From assembly GCF_000952155.1 (NCBI RefSeq), contig NZ_JYON01000011.1, forward strand, positions 62,001 through 126,000: DNA of 64,000 bases, read 5' to 3'. Positions 54,375 to 63,450 of the stretch are shown here, piece after piece; position 1 is the first letter of the stretch, and each line of letters begins with the position of its first letter. A model generated the notes under the pieces. The model was not told the DNA's origin. It saw nothing but the letters and a program-made list of their open reading frames with translations, and ran no database searches. Both the position numbers and the translations under genes were made by a program. This DNA comes from Aliterella atlantica CENA595 (GTDB lineage: Bacteria; Cyanobacteriota; Cyanobacteriia; Cyanobacteriales; Chroococcidiopsidaceae).

Positions 54375-55679
54375 TTAGCTAGCTTGTAGTAAGTTTATGC
54401 TGTTACGTTGCATAGAGGCAAGATAACGACGGGCAGTAACGCGCTTTTCTAACATCTGCAATGCTTGATGATTTTGCTCGACACGCAACCATGCATCAAG
54501 ATAAACTTGCTCGAATAAGTCGCGTTGAGCATGACTGCCACCAATCTCGTGCAAGCGTGACAAGATCGGACTAAATAGAGCGATCGCTTTTTGCCAATCT
54601 CCTCGCGCATGAGCATTCATCCCTCTAGCCGCAGGTAACGCTACTTCTTGCCATTGCGGTGATGCCTTCCTAGTATAAGCTTGCATACTAAATAGCATCT
54701 CGTTGACTAACTCAAATCTACCTGCCCGCGCCAAAGCGTAGACGTAATGCAAGTCTTGAAATGGTAATGCGTGTTCGTGGATTCTTGCCTTTAAGTATGG
54801 GGCAATTTGCTCCCAGCGATCGCCTACATCTATTCCTCTCAACTCTAAACGCAATAGCAATGAAATTGCGCCCACTTGATCTTTAGAAGATTCTTGCCAA
54901 GCTTTGCCCCAAATATGGCGATCGTATAACTCTAATACTTGCTTGACATCACCTTTTTCGAGGTAATACAACGCGATATGCCACCAATTATGGGTATATA
55001 GCATTGAATTACAATTTTCCCAAGTGTCAGTAAAGCTAGACATCCAGGCAATTCCTTCGTCAATCCGCCCTTGAGTTTCCATCACGTGAGCCACAGCGTG
55101 TTGCGCCCACGGATCGTGACGGTTGATTTCTAATGCTTGTCGCCCTACTATTTCAGCTTCTTGTAGTTGATGGCATTGTTCTAAACCAAAAGCAACCATG
55201 CCCTGCAAGTAATGATTTTCTGGCGAATATGGTAAAACTTTTTGGGCTATGTGTAGCAGTCGTTCTTTATTTCCTAGATAAAAATAGTGGTATTGTCCTC
55301 TTTGTACAGAGATCAAATCGCGGGGAAACTTCTCGGCTATTTCTTCGTGGTAGGCGATCGCCTTTTTTGTTGCACCTATAGCCCAAGCAGCAATAGCATA
55401 GATATATAATTGTTCGCGTACTGTAGCTGCACTTGCGTACTTTTGTGCTGCTTGAATATATGGAGATGCTTGGCGGCGCGATTGGGCGCTTTCTAAGGAA
55501 AGATAATGAGCCGCAGCATGAGCGTAAGAATACGCGCACGTTGGATCTATGGCGATCGCCTGCAAAATTATCTCTGCATTATTACCGTAGCTCAATGACT
55601 GCTCTGTATATAGATCGATAGCTGCGATCGCGCTTGAGGAATTAGTTGTTACTGCAAGTCCTTGGGAATCTTTTAGCAT
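54375..55679 (-). CDS. TPR-repeat protein of the TTC38 type
   Basis: 434 residues, all helical repeats: YTEQSLSYGNNAEIILQAIA, AIDPTCAYSYAHAAAHYLSL, ENHYLQGMVAFGLEQCHQLQ. The conserved block DPWAQHAVAHVMETQGR with GIAWM, and LYTHNWWHIALYYLEKGD, matches TTC38-like proteins, whose function is not known in bacteria. No signal peptide. It starts near 55679 and has no clear operon partner. Confidence 0.88.
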   Translation of the reverse strand: MLKDSQGLAVTTNSSSAIAAIDLYTEQSLSYGNNAEIILQAIAIDPTCAYSYAHAAAHYLSLESAQSRRQASPYIQAAQKYASAATVREQLYIYAIAAWAIGATKKAIAYHEEIAEKFPRDLISVQRGQYHYFYLGNKERLLHIAQKVLPYSPENHYLQGMVAFGLEQCHQLQEAEIVGRQALEINRHDPWAQHAVAHVMETQGRIDEGIAWMSSFTDTWENCNSMLYTHNWWHIALYYLEKGDVKQVLELYDRHIWGKAWQESSKDQVGAISLLLRLELRGIDVGDRWEQIAPYLKARIHEHALPFQDLHYVYALARAGRFELVNEMLFSMQAYTRKASPQWQEVALPAARGMNAHARGDWQKAIALFSPILSRLHEIGGSHAQRDLFEQVYLDAWLRVEQNHQALQMLEKRVTARRYLASMQRNSINLLQAS

Positions 55680-55997
55680 TTAGCGTTCTTCATCCTGTTG
55701 CTAGGTTTGGTTAAATTGCAAGTTTGCTGCATTCAACTAAATTTTTAGAGTTGAAGTTACAGTTGCCTGCAAGCGAATGTACTAAGGACAACAGCACATT
55801 CGTTGCCCTTCGTTTAACCAACAATTCTCAATTGCAACTCGCCCTACTTCGCCAGCGTGAAAGGATGTTTGCCCAGTGATGCGTTGCCGTTTCATGAATT
55901 CTGCTCTTTGTCTAATCCCCAGTTTATCGGTCGGAATACCGTAGTTAATGCTTAAGTAGATTGTACAGGGGTAATAGTGAAAACGCAATCATTTACA
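55680..55997. other. Intergenic region between TPR and SLH genes
   Basis: About 320 bp. A 68-codon open frame exists on the reverse strand (55782-55988) but it has no recognisable family, start signal or partner, so I do not call it. The edge carries the terminator of the SLH gene. Confidence 0.5.
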
Positions 55998-56038
55998 CAA
56001 AAAAAATTAGGCGAGCAAATTGCAAATTCGCTCGCCTA
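55998..56038 (-). terminator. Rho-independent terminator of the SLH lipoprotein gene
   Basis: On the reverse strand: stem TAGGCGAGC / GCTCGCCTA (56030-56038 with 56008-56016), 13-base partly paired loop, then a long T-run (complement of the A-run 55999-56006). It lies 28 bases after the gene's stop codon. Confidence 0.88.
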
Positions 56039-56065
56039 GAAAGGAGAATTTTACGCCATCAGTAG

Positions 56066-57451
56066 TTATGGTGTTGTAGTTGGTGGTGATTCTGCTGTTG
56101 TTGGCGATGGTGCTGTAGGTGACGTTTCTGGCTGTGGCGTACTATTAGATTGCTCTTGGGGTTGATTTTTGACTTGCAGCACTTCTTTGGCGGATATGCC
56201 TTCGCTAGAGTTGCCAAAGTACCATAAAACTGCTGCTGCTTCAGCGCGAGTTACAGGTTTTTTGGGCTGAAATAGCGTTGTAAAGCCAAACGCCCGCCGA
56301 ATATTCGACTGGTCGCTATTTTGGAAATCAGCAAGGATCGCCCGTAATGCTTTGGGGTCAATTTTACCTACATCCTGAAATCCCCAACTCTCTTTTACTG
56401 CCTCTTGTGAAGCCGCAGGCAGGGCTTGACGGGTATCCAAGGGAACTTTCCAAGCAATCAATTGTTCGCGCGTTAGCGGCGCGTTAGGGCGGAATAAGAC
56501 GGCGCTACTATCTCCTGATAAAGAACTAGGAATTATACCTGCATCTGCTAATCCTTGAATAGCCGCAAAATCAGGATCGCTTGGTTTTACATCTTGGAAA
56601 GCACTTTGCGTTGTTGATGCCGCGCGAATTTGTTGCGCTGGACGGGTGCTATTAATTTGATTGTTTGCGGCGAATAACCAACGGGCGTATTCGCGGCGAG
56701 TAATGGTTTTTGTGGGATTGAATTGCTGCGCTGCGGTATTACTTTTGTTTGCAGTTGCTTGAGTTGATAGCACCCCTAGTTCTGCCAAATCTTGAATATA
56801 AGGACGCAATTCTGCTGGCGCTTTATCTATATCTGTAAATACTTGAGTTGATGATGGCGTAGTTGTATTGCTTGGTGTAGTTGGTTGCGGTGAAGATGGC
56901 GCGACAGGACCAATAAAGCCTTCTTCACCTTGTTGTGGTGCTGATGCTACTGGAGTATTAGCACTATTGCGGTTGTATTGAATCGTAAATTGCGTACTTT
57001 GCTGCCCTGTATTACCTTGAGTTGGAGCAGTATTGACCAAATTAGGTTCGATAACTATAGTTACTTGCAAATCGCCAGAACGCGCCTCGATGGTGCTGGT
57101 TTGCTCGTTACTTGGTTGGCTGAGAATTTCCCAATTTTGCGATCGCAATTGGTTTTCATAAAAGCTTTGTACTGCGGTAATCGGGTCAGAACTCGCCCAA
57201 CGGGTTAATTGCACGTTTTCTTGCCCAGTTACTTCTTGCAGTTGGGCGTTTGGATACAGAGGAATCGTTGAGGGAAAATCGGCAGGTAAAGTAGCTGTGC
57301 GGTTTGGCGCATCTGACTGCGCCGCAGCTAGTCTCGGTTCGGCGCTAAGAATTTCTTCCAAATTGCTGCCTGTCGGACTATTGGCACAGGCTGTCAACGC
57401 AGTTAATAAAACTAAACTAACAAGTCCGGTAGCACGTCTATAAGGCAACAC
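56066..57451 (-). CDS. SLH-domain lipoprotein
   Basis: 461 residues. Signal with lipobox LTAC (residues 19-22), so Cys22 would be lipidated. Residues ~55-150 hold a domain with PADFPSTIPLYPNAQLQEV and WASSDPITAVQSFYENQL. Residues ~200-410 contain three S-layer homology repeats (FTDIDKAPAELRPYIQDLAE, FQDVKPSDPDFAAIQGLADA, FQDVGKIDPKALRAILADF), which bind cell-wall glycan. The C-terminus is a Pro/Thr/Ser-rich tail. An outer-envelope structural role is likely. It is followed by a strong terminator. Confidence 0.9.
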   Translation of the reverse strand: MLPYRRATGLVSLVLLTALTACANSPTGSNLEEILSAEPRLAAAQSDAPNRTATLPADFPSTIPLYPNAQLQEVTGQENVQLTRWASSDPITAVQSFYENQLRSQNWEILSQPSNEQTSTIEARSGDLQVTIVIEPNLVNTAPTQGNTGQQSTQFTIQYNRNSANTPVASAPQQGEEGFIGPVAPSSPQPTTPSNTTTPSSTQVFTDIDKAPAELRPYIQDLAELGVLSTQATANKSNTAAQQFNPTKTITRREYARWLFAANNQINSTRPAQQIRAASTTQSAFQDVKPSDPDFAAIQGLADAGIIPSSLSGDSSAVLFRPNAPLTREQLIAWKVPLDTRQALPAASQEAVKESWGFQDVGKIDPKALRAILADFQNSDQSNIRRAFGFTTLFQPKKPVTRAEAAAVLWYFGNSSEGISAKEVLQVKNQPQEQSNSTPQPETSPTAPSPTTAESPPTTTP

Positions 57452-57560
57452 AGCAGTTTTAGGTTAGAAACTATACATATTTCTACGCTAGCGCAGATAT
57501 ACATAAAAGGGCAAAGGCGAAGGGAAAGGGGTAAAAATTTGCTCCCCTTCCCTTTCTTTT

Positions 57561-59540
57561 CTAGAAGGTTTTTACGAACTCGATGAGTGCCTTTTTGTCT
57601 TCATCTGATAAATCGCCGCCAAAAGTATGTCCTTTGTCTTCAAGAAAATCGGGAGACTGACTGACTTGTAAGAGCAAATTAGTGAGCTTTTCTTGAGACT
57701 TACCTGACAAATCTACTTTTTCTAAGAACTCCCTAGAAGCAACTTGCCCTAATAAATTCCTTTGGTCGAGATTTGCGAGCAAATTCACAGGCGTACCTTT
57801 AGCGATGGGAAGTCTTATGCCCAACGGCAGTCGCAAAGAACTGTCTGTAGTTGTGCGCTTGATGATTCCTTCGCGTTTGTCAGCCCAAAGCAATTTTTCC
57901 ATTGCATCAGTATATGCATCTACTCTTGCTGCTACTGATGGATCTTTGACATATTTACCCAAAGAGTTGTTATGGAAAAATGGCGCTGTTGCCCATGCAC
58001 TAACTAAAGATGGCGTGCGGTAATAACCCGTACCACCTGCTGGAACATCAAACTCGATGGGTTTATCTTCATCAAAGGGGTTCTCTAGAGTTAACTTCCC
58101 TGGGGATGGTAGTTGCTTGTACGTTTTAGATGAAAACTGTTCCCACAGATGTCCTTGTGTAGCATTAGTGCCTAACGCCCGCGCTGCATTCGTGCCAATT
58201 AATGTCACTGGGTAGCGTTTGTCGTCTGATAAGAAGTTACCATCCAAGAAATCAGAACTTAACACTGATTGTAAATACCATTGTTTCGCCTTTTCTGGTG
58301 CGATCGCAATTTCTTTGGGCGGCTGCTTGCTGGAATGACAGCTAGCGCAGCTATTAGCAAAGGCAATTTTACCCCGTTCTAATACTTTTTCATCCTTAAT
58401 TAAGTGAGCTTTACCGCCTGGTGCATCGGCAAGATACATCGGTTGGATTGTCTCTAAAAATGATTCAGCATCAGGCATACGGGCTTCTGTGTTGCGCCAA
58501 TCTTCGCAAGTTTTCCTAGCTGTATCGATATCAAATGGTCGCTGCTGCGTTCTGCCTTGAATTACATCGTGTCGTGTCATCCAGTAATCGCCGCAAGTAC
58601 CGATATTGACATAGACGCGCAAAGAGGCATTGGCAACACCTGTTGAATCTGCACCATCTTTGAGGATGTGGTTTACAGCTTGGGTAGAACCATCGTTCAT
58701 TACTTCTGGATAACGGGGGCGACTTCTTAAATTAAAGATGGGGTTAATCGCATTAGGATTATTGATATGGTCGTTGCTAATGCGCGAAGTATCAGATGTT
58801 CCTGGCTGTTGATTGTTAATGACGTGCCAGCGAAAATCATCTGGCTGCAAACTTGCCCCAAATAACTGCCCTTCTTCTAAATACTGGTTGCCCAAGCCTG
58901 CTACTAAATTCTCCCACAAGGGTTTTGCTGGATCTTTGGGCGGATTGAGAGGATTAAAGGCAATATGACAAACACCACAAGTCAAGCCGATGCGATAAGG
59001 AGGTTCCATATTTGGCTCTTGTCCGTATCTTTGCACGTCCCAATTTGTGGCAACGAAGTTGGGGTTTTGAAACTTACGCAATCCCATAATCCCTGTGGAA
59101 TTGGGATCTCGGCATTTATCTAGCCACAACCCATATTCATCTGGTGCTGTTGCTTGTTCGCATCCTGGATCGTTAATCGCCCCGATGCGGCTAAAGCGTT
59201 CGTCATGTTGGCGCGAGTCTATTAGTGATAGTAAGTTGACTGCGCCGTTAGTCCTCTGTTTGAGAGCGTTATAGAACTTTTCGTTGCCACCAGTCCATAA
59301 ATACCAAGTACAGCGCCCTTGATTTTCGGCTTCGCTCAAGTTTGGATCTGGCGGTAAATAACCAAGTTCGTTGCAGTAGTTGGCTTCTGTATCGTTCAGC
59401 GGTTGGCTGTATTGGCTAATTTGAGAGGTTGGTTCATTTTGGGCTGCTATAGCTGTAGGCGTGCCATAAAAGCTATTTACGCACAAGATTGAGGCGAGGA
59501 TAATTACCCAGCCGATAATACCTAGACGTTTTTTCTTCAT
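57561..59540 (-). CDS. Large di-haem c-type cytochrome (RoxA/MauG-like layout)
   Basis: 659 residues with a signal peptide (LGIIGWVIILASILCVNSF ... AIAAQ). Two haem-binding sites are C188-GV-C191-H192 and C398-AS-C401-H402, about 210 residues apart. The block GGTGYYRTPSLVSAWATAPF near 530 followed by FHNNSLG is typical of di-haem peroxidase/MauG proteins. Length and haem spacing recall the rubber oxygenase RoxA, but overall similarity cannot be judged here. It would work in the periplasm or lumen. It stands divergent from an OYE-like gene, with two more cytochromes beyond, suggesting a shared redox pathway. Confidence 0.85.
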   Translation of the reverse strand: MKKKRLGIIGWVIILASILCVNSFYGTPTAIAAQNEPTSQISQYSQPLNDTEANYCNELGYLPPDPNLSEAENQGRCTWYLWTGGNEKFYNALKQRTNGAVNLLSLIDSRQHDERFSRIGAINDPGCEQATAPDEYGLWLDKCRDPNSTGIMGLRKFQNPNFVATNWDVQRYGQEPNMEPPYRIGLTCGVCHIAFNPLNPPKDPAKPLWENLVAGLGNQYLEEGQLFGASLQPDDFRWHVINNQQPGTSDTSRISNDHINNPNAINPIFNLRSRPRYPEVMNDGSTQAVNHILKDGADSTGVANASLRVYVNIGTCGDYWMTRHDVIQGRTQQRPFDIDTARKTCEDWRNTEARMPDAESFLETIQPMYLADAPGGKAHLIKDEKVLERGKIAFANSCASCHSSKQPPKEIAIAPEKAKQWYLQSVLSSDFLDGNFLSDDKRYPVTLIGTNAARALGTNATQGHLWEQFSSKTYKQLPSPGKLTLENPFDEDKPIEFDVPAGGTGYYRTPSLVSAWATAPFFHNNSLGKYVKDPSVAARVDAYTDAMEKLLWADKREGIIKRTTTDSSLRLPLGIRLPIAKGTPVNLLANLDQRNLLGQVASREFLEKVDLSGKSQEKLTNLLLQVSQSPDFLEDKGHTFGGDLSDEDKKALIEFVKTF

Positions 59541-60062
59541 AAAATCTCCTGTTGTCAGGAAGAAACTTTTAAGTGGATATTCAATTTTTCACGAGCGAAC
59601 TATTAACAGTTACTAAATAATTAGCAACAAAACTTTAGGTTGTAATTAGGGTTAATCTAACAGCAACTTTCGCTTTTTTATTTAGCTTGTGTCAGTGATG
59701 GTAGAGCAGACTTTATTAGTTTGAGGCGCAAAGCCTGAGAGACTCCAGTTTTAAGCTTTACTACTCAAGATTTTGAGCAAAGAACGAAAAAATGACCAAT
59801 CTCTAATAAAAATTGTCCAATGCCGATGCAATTTGCGCCTTGTAAACTTGTTATTGAGATAAAAATACTTTCATTTTCTTATTTTCGATCTTTTTTGTTT
59901 GTTTTGTCAACTTAATTTATTAAAGAGGTTATTAAATAAAAAAATACATTTGCCAAATACTCAACTTATTTATAAATAGCGCTTAAAGCCAAATTTTGGC
60001 TTAACTTAGGCAGATTAAATAAGTACGATCGCCTGTACTTTGTTGTTCGCCAATTAAAAATA
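59541..60062. other. Intergenic region between divergent cytochrome and OYE genes
   Basis: 522 bp, A/T-rich, no gene on either strand. It should hold both divergent promoters and possibly a shared operator. Bases 59970-60012 contain AAGCCAAATTTTGGCTTAA, an imperfect palindrome (AGCCAAA-TTTTGGCT), a candidate binding site. Confidence 0.55.
59988..60003. promoter_or_regulatory. Candidate operator palindrome upstream of the OYE gene
   Basis: The sequence AAGCCAAATTTTGGCTT is a near-perfect inverted repeat (AGCCAAA against TTTGGCT) about 60 bases before the OYE start codon. Position and symmetry would suit a regulator binding site; nothing else supports it. Confidence 0.35.
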
Positions 60063-61469
60063 ATGAAAACAAATATAATCTTTCAACCGCTTGATTTTAC
60101 TATCCTTACAGTAAAAAATCGGATCTTTCGCTCTAGTATTTCTGGGCGGTGGGATAACTATGATGGTTCGGGAACGCAAGCGCGAATTAATTGGGAAGAA
60201 AAATTTGCTCGTGGTGGTGTAGGAGCGATTATTTCGTCTTTTGTGCCTGTGAATATTCGCGGGCGAATTATGCCTAATTACGCCACTATCCACTCAGATG
60301 AATGTATCCCTTTTTGGCGCAAAGTTGGCGAAGCAGTACATAAGTATGATTGTAAATATATTCTGCAATTAAGCCATTCAGGTAGGCAACAAGATATTGC
60401 TGGTGTAGAAAACCAAGAAGAGGTAGCTTTAAGTTCTACCAGTCGCCCAGAACCATTTCACGGTTTTCGCTGTCGGGCTATGACAGTTGAGGAAATTCAC
60501 CAGACTGTGCGCGATTTTGCCAATGGTGCGAGAAGGGCAAAAGAAGCTGGATTAGATGGCGTAGAATTGCACAGCGCAAACGGCTATTTATTTACTCAGT
60601 TTCTTAGTTCGGGAATTAACGATCGCACAGATGAATATGGCGGTACATTAGAGAATCGCGCCCGCTTTTTGTTGGATGTCATCAAAGCTATCCGCCAAGA
60701 AGTAGGCAATGACTTTCACCTGCAATTTAAGATTAGTGCGATCGAATATAACAATGCTGTCACCTTTTGGGAACAACCTGGCAACACCTTAGCAGATTCA
60801 ATCAAAGTATGTCAGTGGGCGGAAGCAGCAGGCGCTAATGCCGTTCATGTCTCTACTGGCAGTTTATTTCCCCATCCTCTCAATCCTATCGGTGATTTTT
60901 CCTTTGAAATTATCCGCAAAACTTATGATGCCATGCTTTCTAGCGGTATCTATGCGCTGCGTAACTATTTTTTGTTCCGTTACTGGCTATTAAGACCTGT
61001 TTTCTCGTTTTTGTGGAATAGAGTCAAGCATAGTTTACCACCACAGCCAATTACAGGCGACGAAGTATTAGACCCTGCGATCGCGCAGTTGTTAGCAGCA
61101 AATCAAGGGATAAATCTGCACGCAGCAGGAGAAATTAAAAAGCACGTCAATATCCCTGTGTTGTGTACGGGTGGGTTTCAGCAAGCTTCTTTTATTAGCG
61201 AAGCTATTAGCGATCGGTATTGCGACGCGGTAACAATTGCCCGTCCTTTGATTGCTAATAAAAATTTAGTGCAGTGGTTTGAAAAGGGAGAAGATTTGCC
61301 ACCTCGTCCTTGTACCTACTGCAATAAATGCCTGTTGAATGTAATTGAAAATCCTCTCGGCTGCTACGAACAGTCAAGGTATGACAGCTACGAAGACATG
61401 ATGAAGGATGTGATGTCGGTGTTTCAACCTGTAGAAGCAGTTGAAACTTTGGCTAAGTGCGATGTTTAA
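60063..61469 (+). CDS. Old Yellow Enzyme-family oxidoreductase with Fe-S motif, no NAD(P)H domain
   Basis: 468 residues. The flavin TIM barrel is clear: FQPLDFTILTVKNRIFRSS, LQLSHSGRQ, then HSANGYLFTQFLSSGINDRT (catalytic H170 and N173) followed by DEYGG, and VTIARPLIANKNLV. Near the C-terminus a four-cysteine motif (C417, C420, C423, C434) matches the 4Fe-4S site of the dienoyl-CoA reductase/TMADH group, but the FAD/NAD(P)H half that follows in that group is missing. A hydrophobic insertion lies at ~296-320 (LRNYFLFRYWLLRPVFSFLW). So electrons probably come from or go to a partner protein. Downstream (55 bp) is a membrane cytochrome c. Confidence 0.9.
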   Translation: MKTNIIFQPLDFTILTVKNRIFRSSISGRWDNYDGSGTQARINWEEKFARGGVGAIISSFVPVNIRGRIMPNYATIHSDECIPFWRKVGEAVHKYDCKYILQLSHSGRQQDIAGVENQEEVALSSTSRPEPFHGFRCRAMTVEEIHQTVRDFANGARRAKEAGLDGVELHSANGYLFTQFLSSGINDRTDEYGGTLENRARFLLDVIKAIRQEVGNDFHLQFKISAIEYNNAVTFWEQPGNTLADSIKVCQWAEAAGANAVHVSTGSLFPHPLNPIGDFSFEIIRKTYDAMLSSGIYALRNYFLFRYWLLRPVFSFLWNRVKHSLPPQPITGDEVLDPAIAQLLAANQGINLHAAGEIKKHVNIPVLCTGGFQQASFISEAISDRYCDAVTIARPLIANKNLVQWFEKGEDLPPRPCTYCNKCLLNVIENPLGCYEQSRYDSYEDMMKDVMSVFQPVEAVETLAKCDV

Positions 61470-61524
61470 TTTGCTGATTTAAAAGCAACTATTTCTGTTT
61501 TACCGAATAATAGCGGTCTAGGTC

Positions 61525-62991
61525 ATGAGTGTAATAGGAACCCCCACATCACTAGCAAACTCGCTCAAAACAGCTTTCAAAAGGTTGTGGATTTTTGTAT
61601 TAGTTGCTGTCGCCGTAGCAATCTTTTTTCTCTTCTCGGTGGTGTCCAACTCCCCAGTGGATTATGCCAATATTGAAGACCATTTTAAGTATGGTTCTAT
61701 TGGTAGCGAACCTGTAAATGGTATTCCTTACTGGATTTGGAAGGTATTGCCAGAAATATTCCCCGATAAGTTGCCAGCTAGAGGTTACGAGTCTTTAGGT
61801 TTTATTAGCGAACCTGATAAAGATTTGCCTATTGGCTTTTCTAAACGGCGGGTATTTATTGACAGAGTAGGCTTAAATTGCGCTGTTTGTCATACAGGTA
61901 CGCTGCGGGAAAAAGTAAGTAGCGATCGCCAAATTATCACAGCAATGCCTGCTAATGTCACCAACTTAGAAGGATATATCAAATTTATATCCGCAGCAGC
62001 GCTAGACGAACGCTTTACACCTCGACGAATGTTGCCAGAAATTGAAAAAATTAGCGGTGGTTTAAACCCGATTCAAAAACTGATTTATCGCTATCTTGCT
62101 ATTCCGCAAACTAGAGATGCGCTGATTAATCAAGGCAGCCAACTAGCATTTTTAAATAATCAACCAGATTGGGGACCAGGGAGAGTTGACACTTTCAATC
62201 CTTATAAGGCGATGCAGTTTCACTTTCCGATGGATAAGTTGCGTGAAGACGAACTTGTTGGCACTGTTGACTTTCCCTCTGTTTGGAATCAACAACCGCG
62301 CGAAGGATTGCAGTTGCATTGGGATGGGAATAATAGTGTTGTTGACGAACGCAATAAAAGCGCTGCTTTGGGCGCAGGAGTCACGCCCACGACTATAGAT
62401 TTACCGCGCATTCAAAGAGTTGCCGATTGGTTGTGGACTTTGCCTGCACCTAAATACCCTTATGCAATTAACGAGAGTTTGGCAAGCACAGGAGAACAGT
62501 TGTTTGCCAATAATTGTGCTAGCTGTCATGTTTTTGGCGGTTCGCAGGTAGGGAAAGTTGTCCCGATTGAGGAGATTGGTACTGACCCTTATCGCCTCAA
62601 TTCTTACACTTATGAGACGCTATCTAATCAAAATACTCTCTATGCTGGCTATCCTTGGCGGTTTAAGAATTTCCGCAAGACGAATGGCTATGCCAATATA
62701 CCGCTAGATGGTGTTTGGTTGCGTGCGCCATATCTGCACAATGGTTCGGTTCCTAGTCTGCGAGAATTGTTGGAAAAACCAGAAAACAGACCTGGGCAGT
62801 TCTATCGGGGTAACGATGTGTACGACCAGGAGAAGGTTGGGTTTGTGTCCAATGTGGCGGCGGAGAATAGCAAGCAGTTTTTTAAGTTTGATACTACTTT
62901 GCCAGGAAACAGCAATAGCGGTCATTTGTACGGTACGGAGTTAGGTGCAGATGAGAAGGCTGCTTTGGTTGAGTATATGAAGAAGCTTTGA
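61525..62991 (+). CDS. Membrane-anchored di-haem cytochrome c
   Basis: 488 residues. One N-terminal membrane anchor (about 21-40, LWIFVLVAVAVAIFFLFSVV), then a periplasmic part with haem sites C119-AV-C122-H123 and C331-AS-C334-H335. The blocks EDHFKYGSIGSEPVNGIPYW, GRVDTFNPYKAMQF and LDGVWLRAPYLHNGSVPSLR fit the di-haem peroxidase-like cytochrome superfamily. It is closely related to the partial gene at 63437. Together with the OYE gene it forms a likely operon. Its electron partner is unknown. Confidence 0.9.
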   Translation: MSVIGTPTSLANSLKTAFKRLWIFVLVAVAVAIFFLFSVVSNSPVDYANIEDHFKYGSIGSEPVNGIPYWIWKVLPEIFPDKLPARGYESLGFISEPDKDLPIGFSKRRVFIDRVGLNCAVCHTGTLREKVSSDRQIITAMPANVTNLEGYIKFISAAALDERFTPRRMLPEIEKISGGLNPIQKLIYRYLAIPQTRDALINQGSQLAFLNNQPDWGPGRVDTFNPYKAMQFHFPMDKLREDELVGTVDFPSVWNQQPREGLQLHWDGNNSVVDERNKSAALGAGVTPTTIDLPRIQRVADWLWTLPAPKYPYAINESLASTGEQLFANNCASCHVFGGSQVGKVVPIEEIGTDPYRLNSYTYETLSNQNTLYAGYPWRFKNFRKTNGYANIPLDGVWLRAPYLHNGSVPSLRELLEKPENRPGQFYRGNDVYDQEKVGFVSNVAAENSKQFFKFDTTLPGNSNSGHLYGTELGADEKAALVEYMKKL

Positions 62992-63006
62992 AAAGGGGAA
63001 GAATGT

Positions 63007-63450
63007 ATGAATTATGCTCGGTGGTTTAGTCGGGTGGTGTGGTTGGGTATTGCGGTTAATGTGTTGTTTTTTGTGATTCCTGCTTGCTTTTTTCCGGTGG
63101 AGTTGTTGTCTTTTTTGCAAATGCAGATTCCTGTGCCGATTATTTGGGTGCGGACTGCGGGGATGTTGTTGTTTATTATTAGTGCTTTTTATGTTCCTGG
63201 GGCGATTGACCCTTGGCGCTATCGGTTAAGTGCTTGGTTGTCTGTTTTTCCTTCTAGGGCTTTTGGAGCGAGCTTTTTTATTGTGTCAGTGCTGTGGTTT
63301 GGGCAGGATTTGGGGTTTTTGTCTATTGCTTTGGTGGATCTGTTTTTTGGGGTAGTGGAGGGGGTTCTATTGATGTTGGTTGTGCGGGGTGAGAGTAACG
63401 AACCGCAGAGGCGCGAAGGACGCGAAGGAAAGGGATATGAGAGTTTTTAA
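63007..63450 (+). CDS. Small integral membrane protein
   Basis: 147 residues, family not recognised. Four hydrophobic segments: VVWLGIAVNVLFFVIPACFF, WVRTAGMLLFIISAFYVPGA, FGASFFIVSVLWFGQDLGFL and IALVDLFFGVVEGVLLMLVV. The last ~17 residues (NEPQRREGREGKGYESF) come from a short dispersed repeat (63401-63432), so the original C-terminus may have been shorter. It starts 15 bases after one cytochrome gene and overlaps the next by 14, so it is part of the same operon and may be a membrane partner of these cytochromes. Confidence 0.8.
   Translation: MNYARWFSRVVWLGIAVNVLFFVIPACFFPVELLSFLQMQIPVPIIWVRTAGMLLFIISAFYVPGAIDPWRYRLSAWLSVFPSRAFGASFFIVSVLWFGQDLGFLSIALVDLFFGVVEGVLLMLVVRGESNEPQRREGREGKGYESF
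63401..63432. repeat. Short dispersed repeat inside a gene end
   Basis: AACCGCAGAGGCGCGAAGG followed by ACGCGAAGGAA, a form of the GCGAAGGAC-type intergenic repeat common in cyanobacteria. Here it supplies the last coding bases of the membrane protein gene. Confidence 0.7.

Noticed and set aside
55782..55988. 68-codon open frame on the reverse strand in the TPR-SLH gap
   Set aside because: No recognisable family, no ribosome-binding site and no partner; coding potential not supported. It could be a remnant of something I do not recognise.
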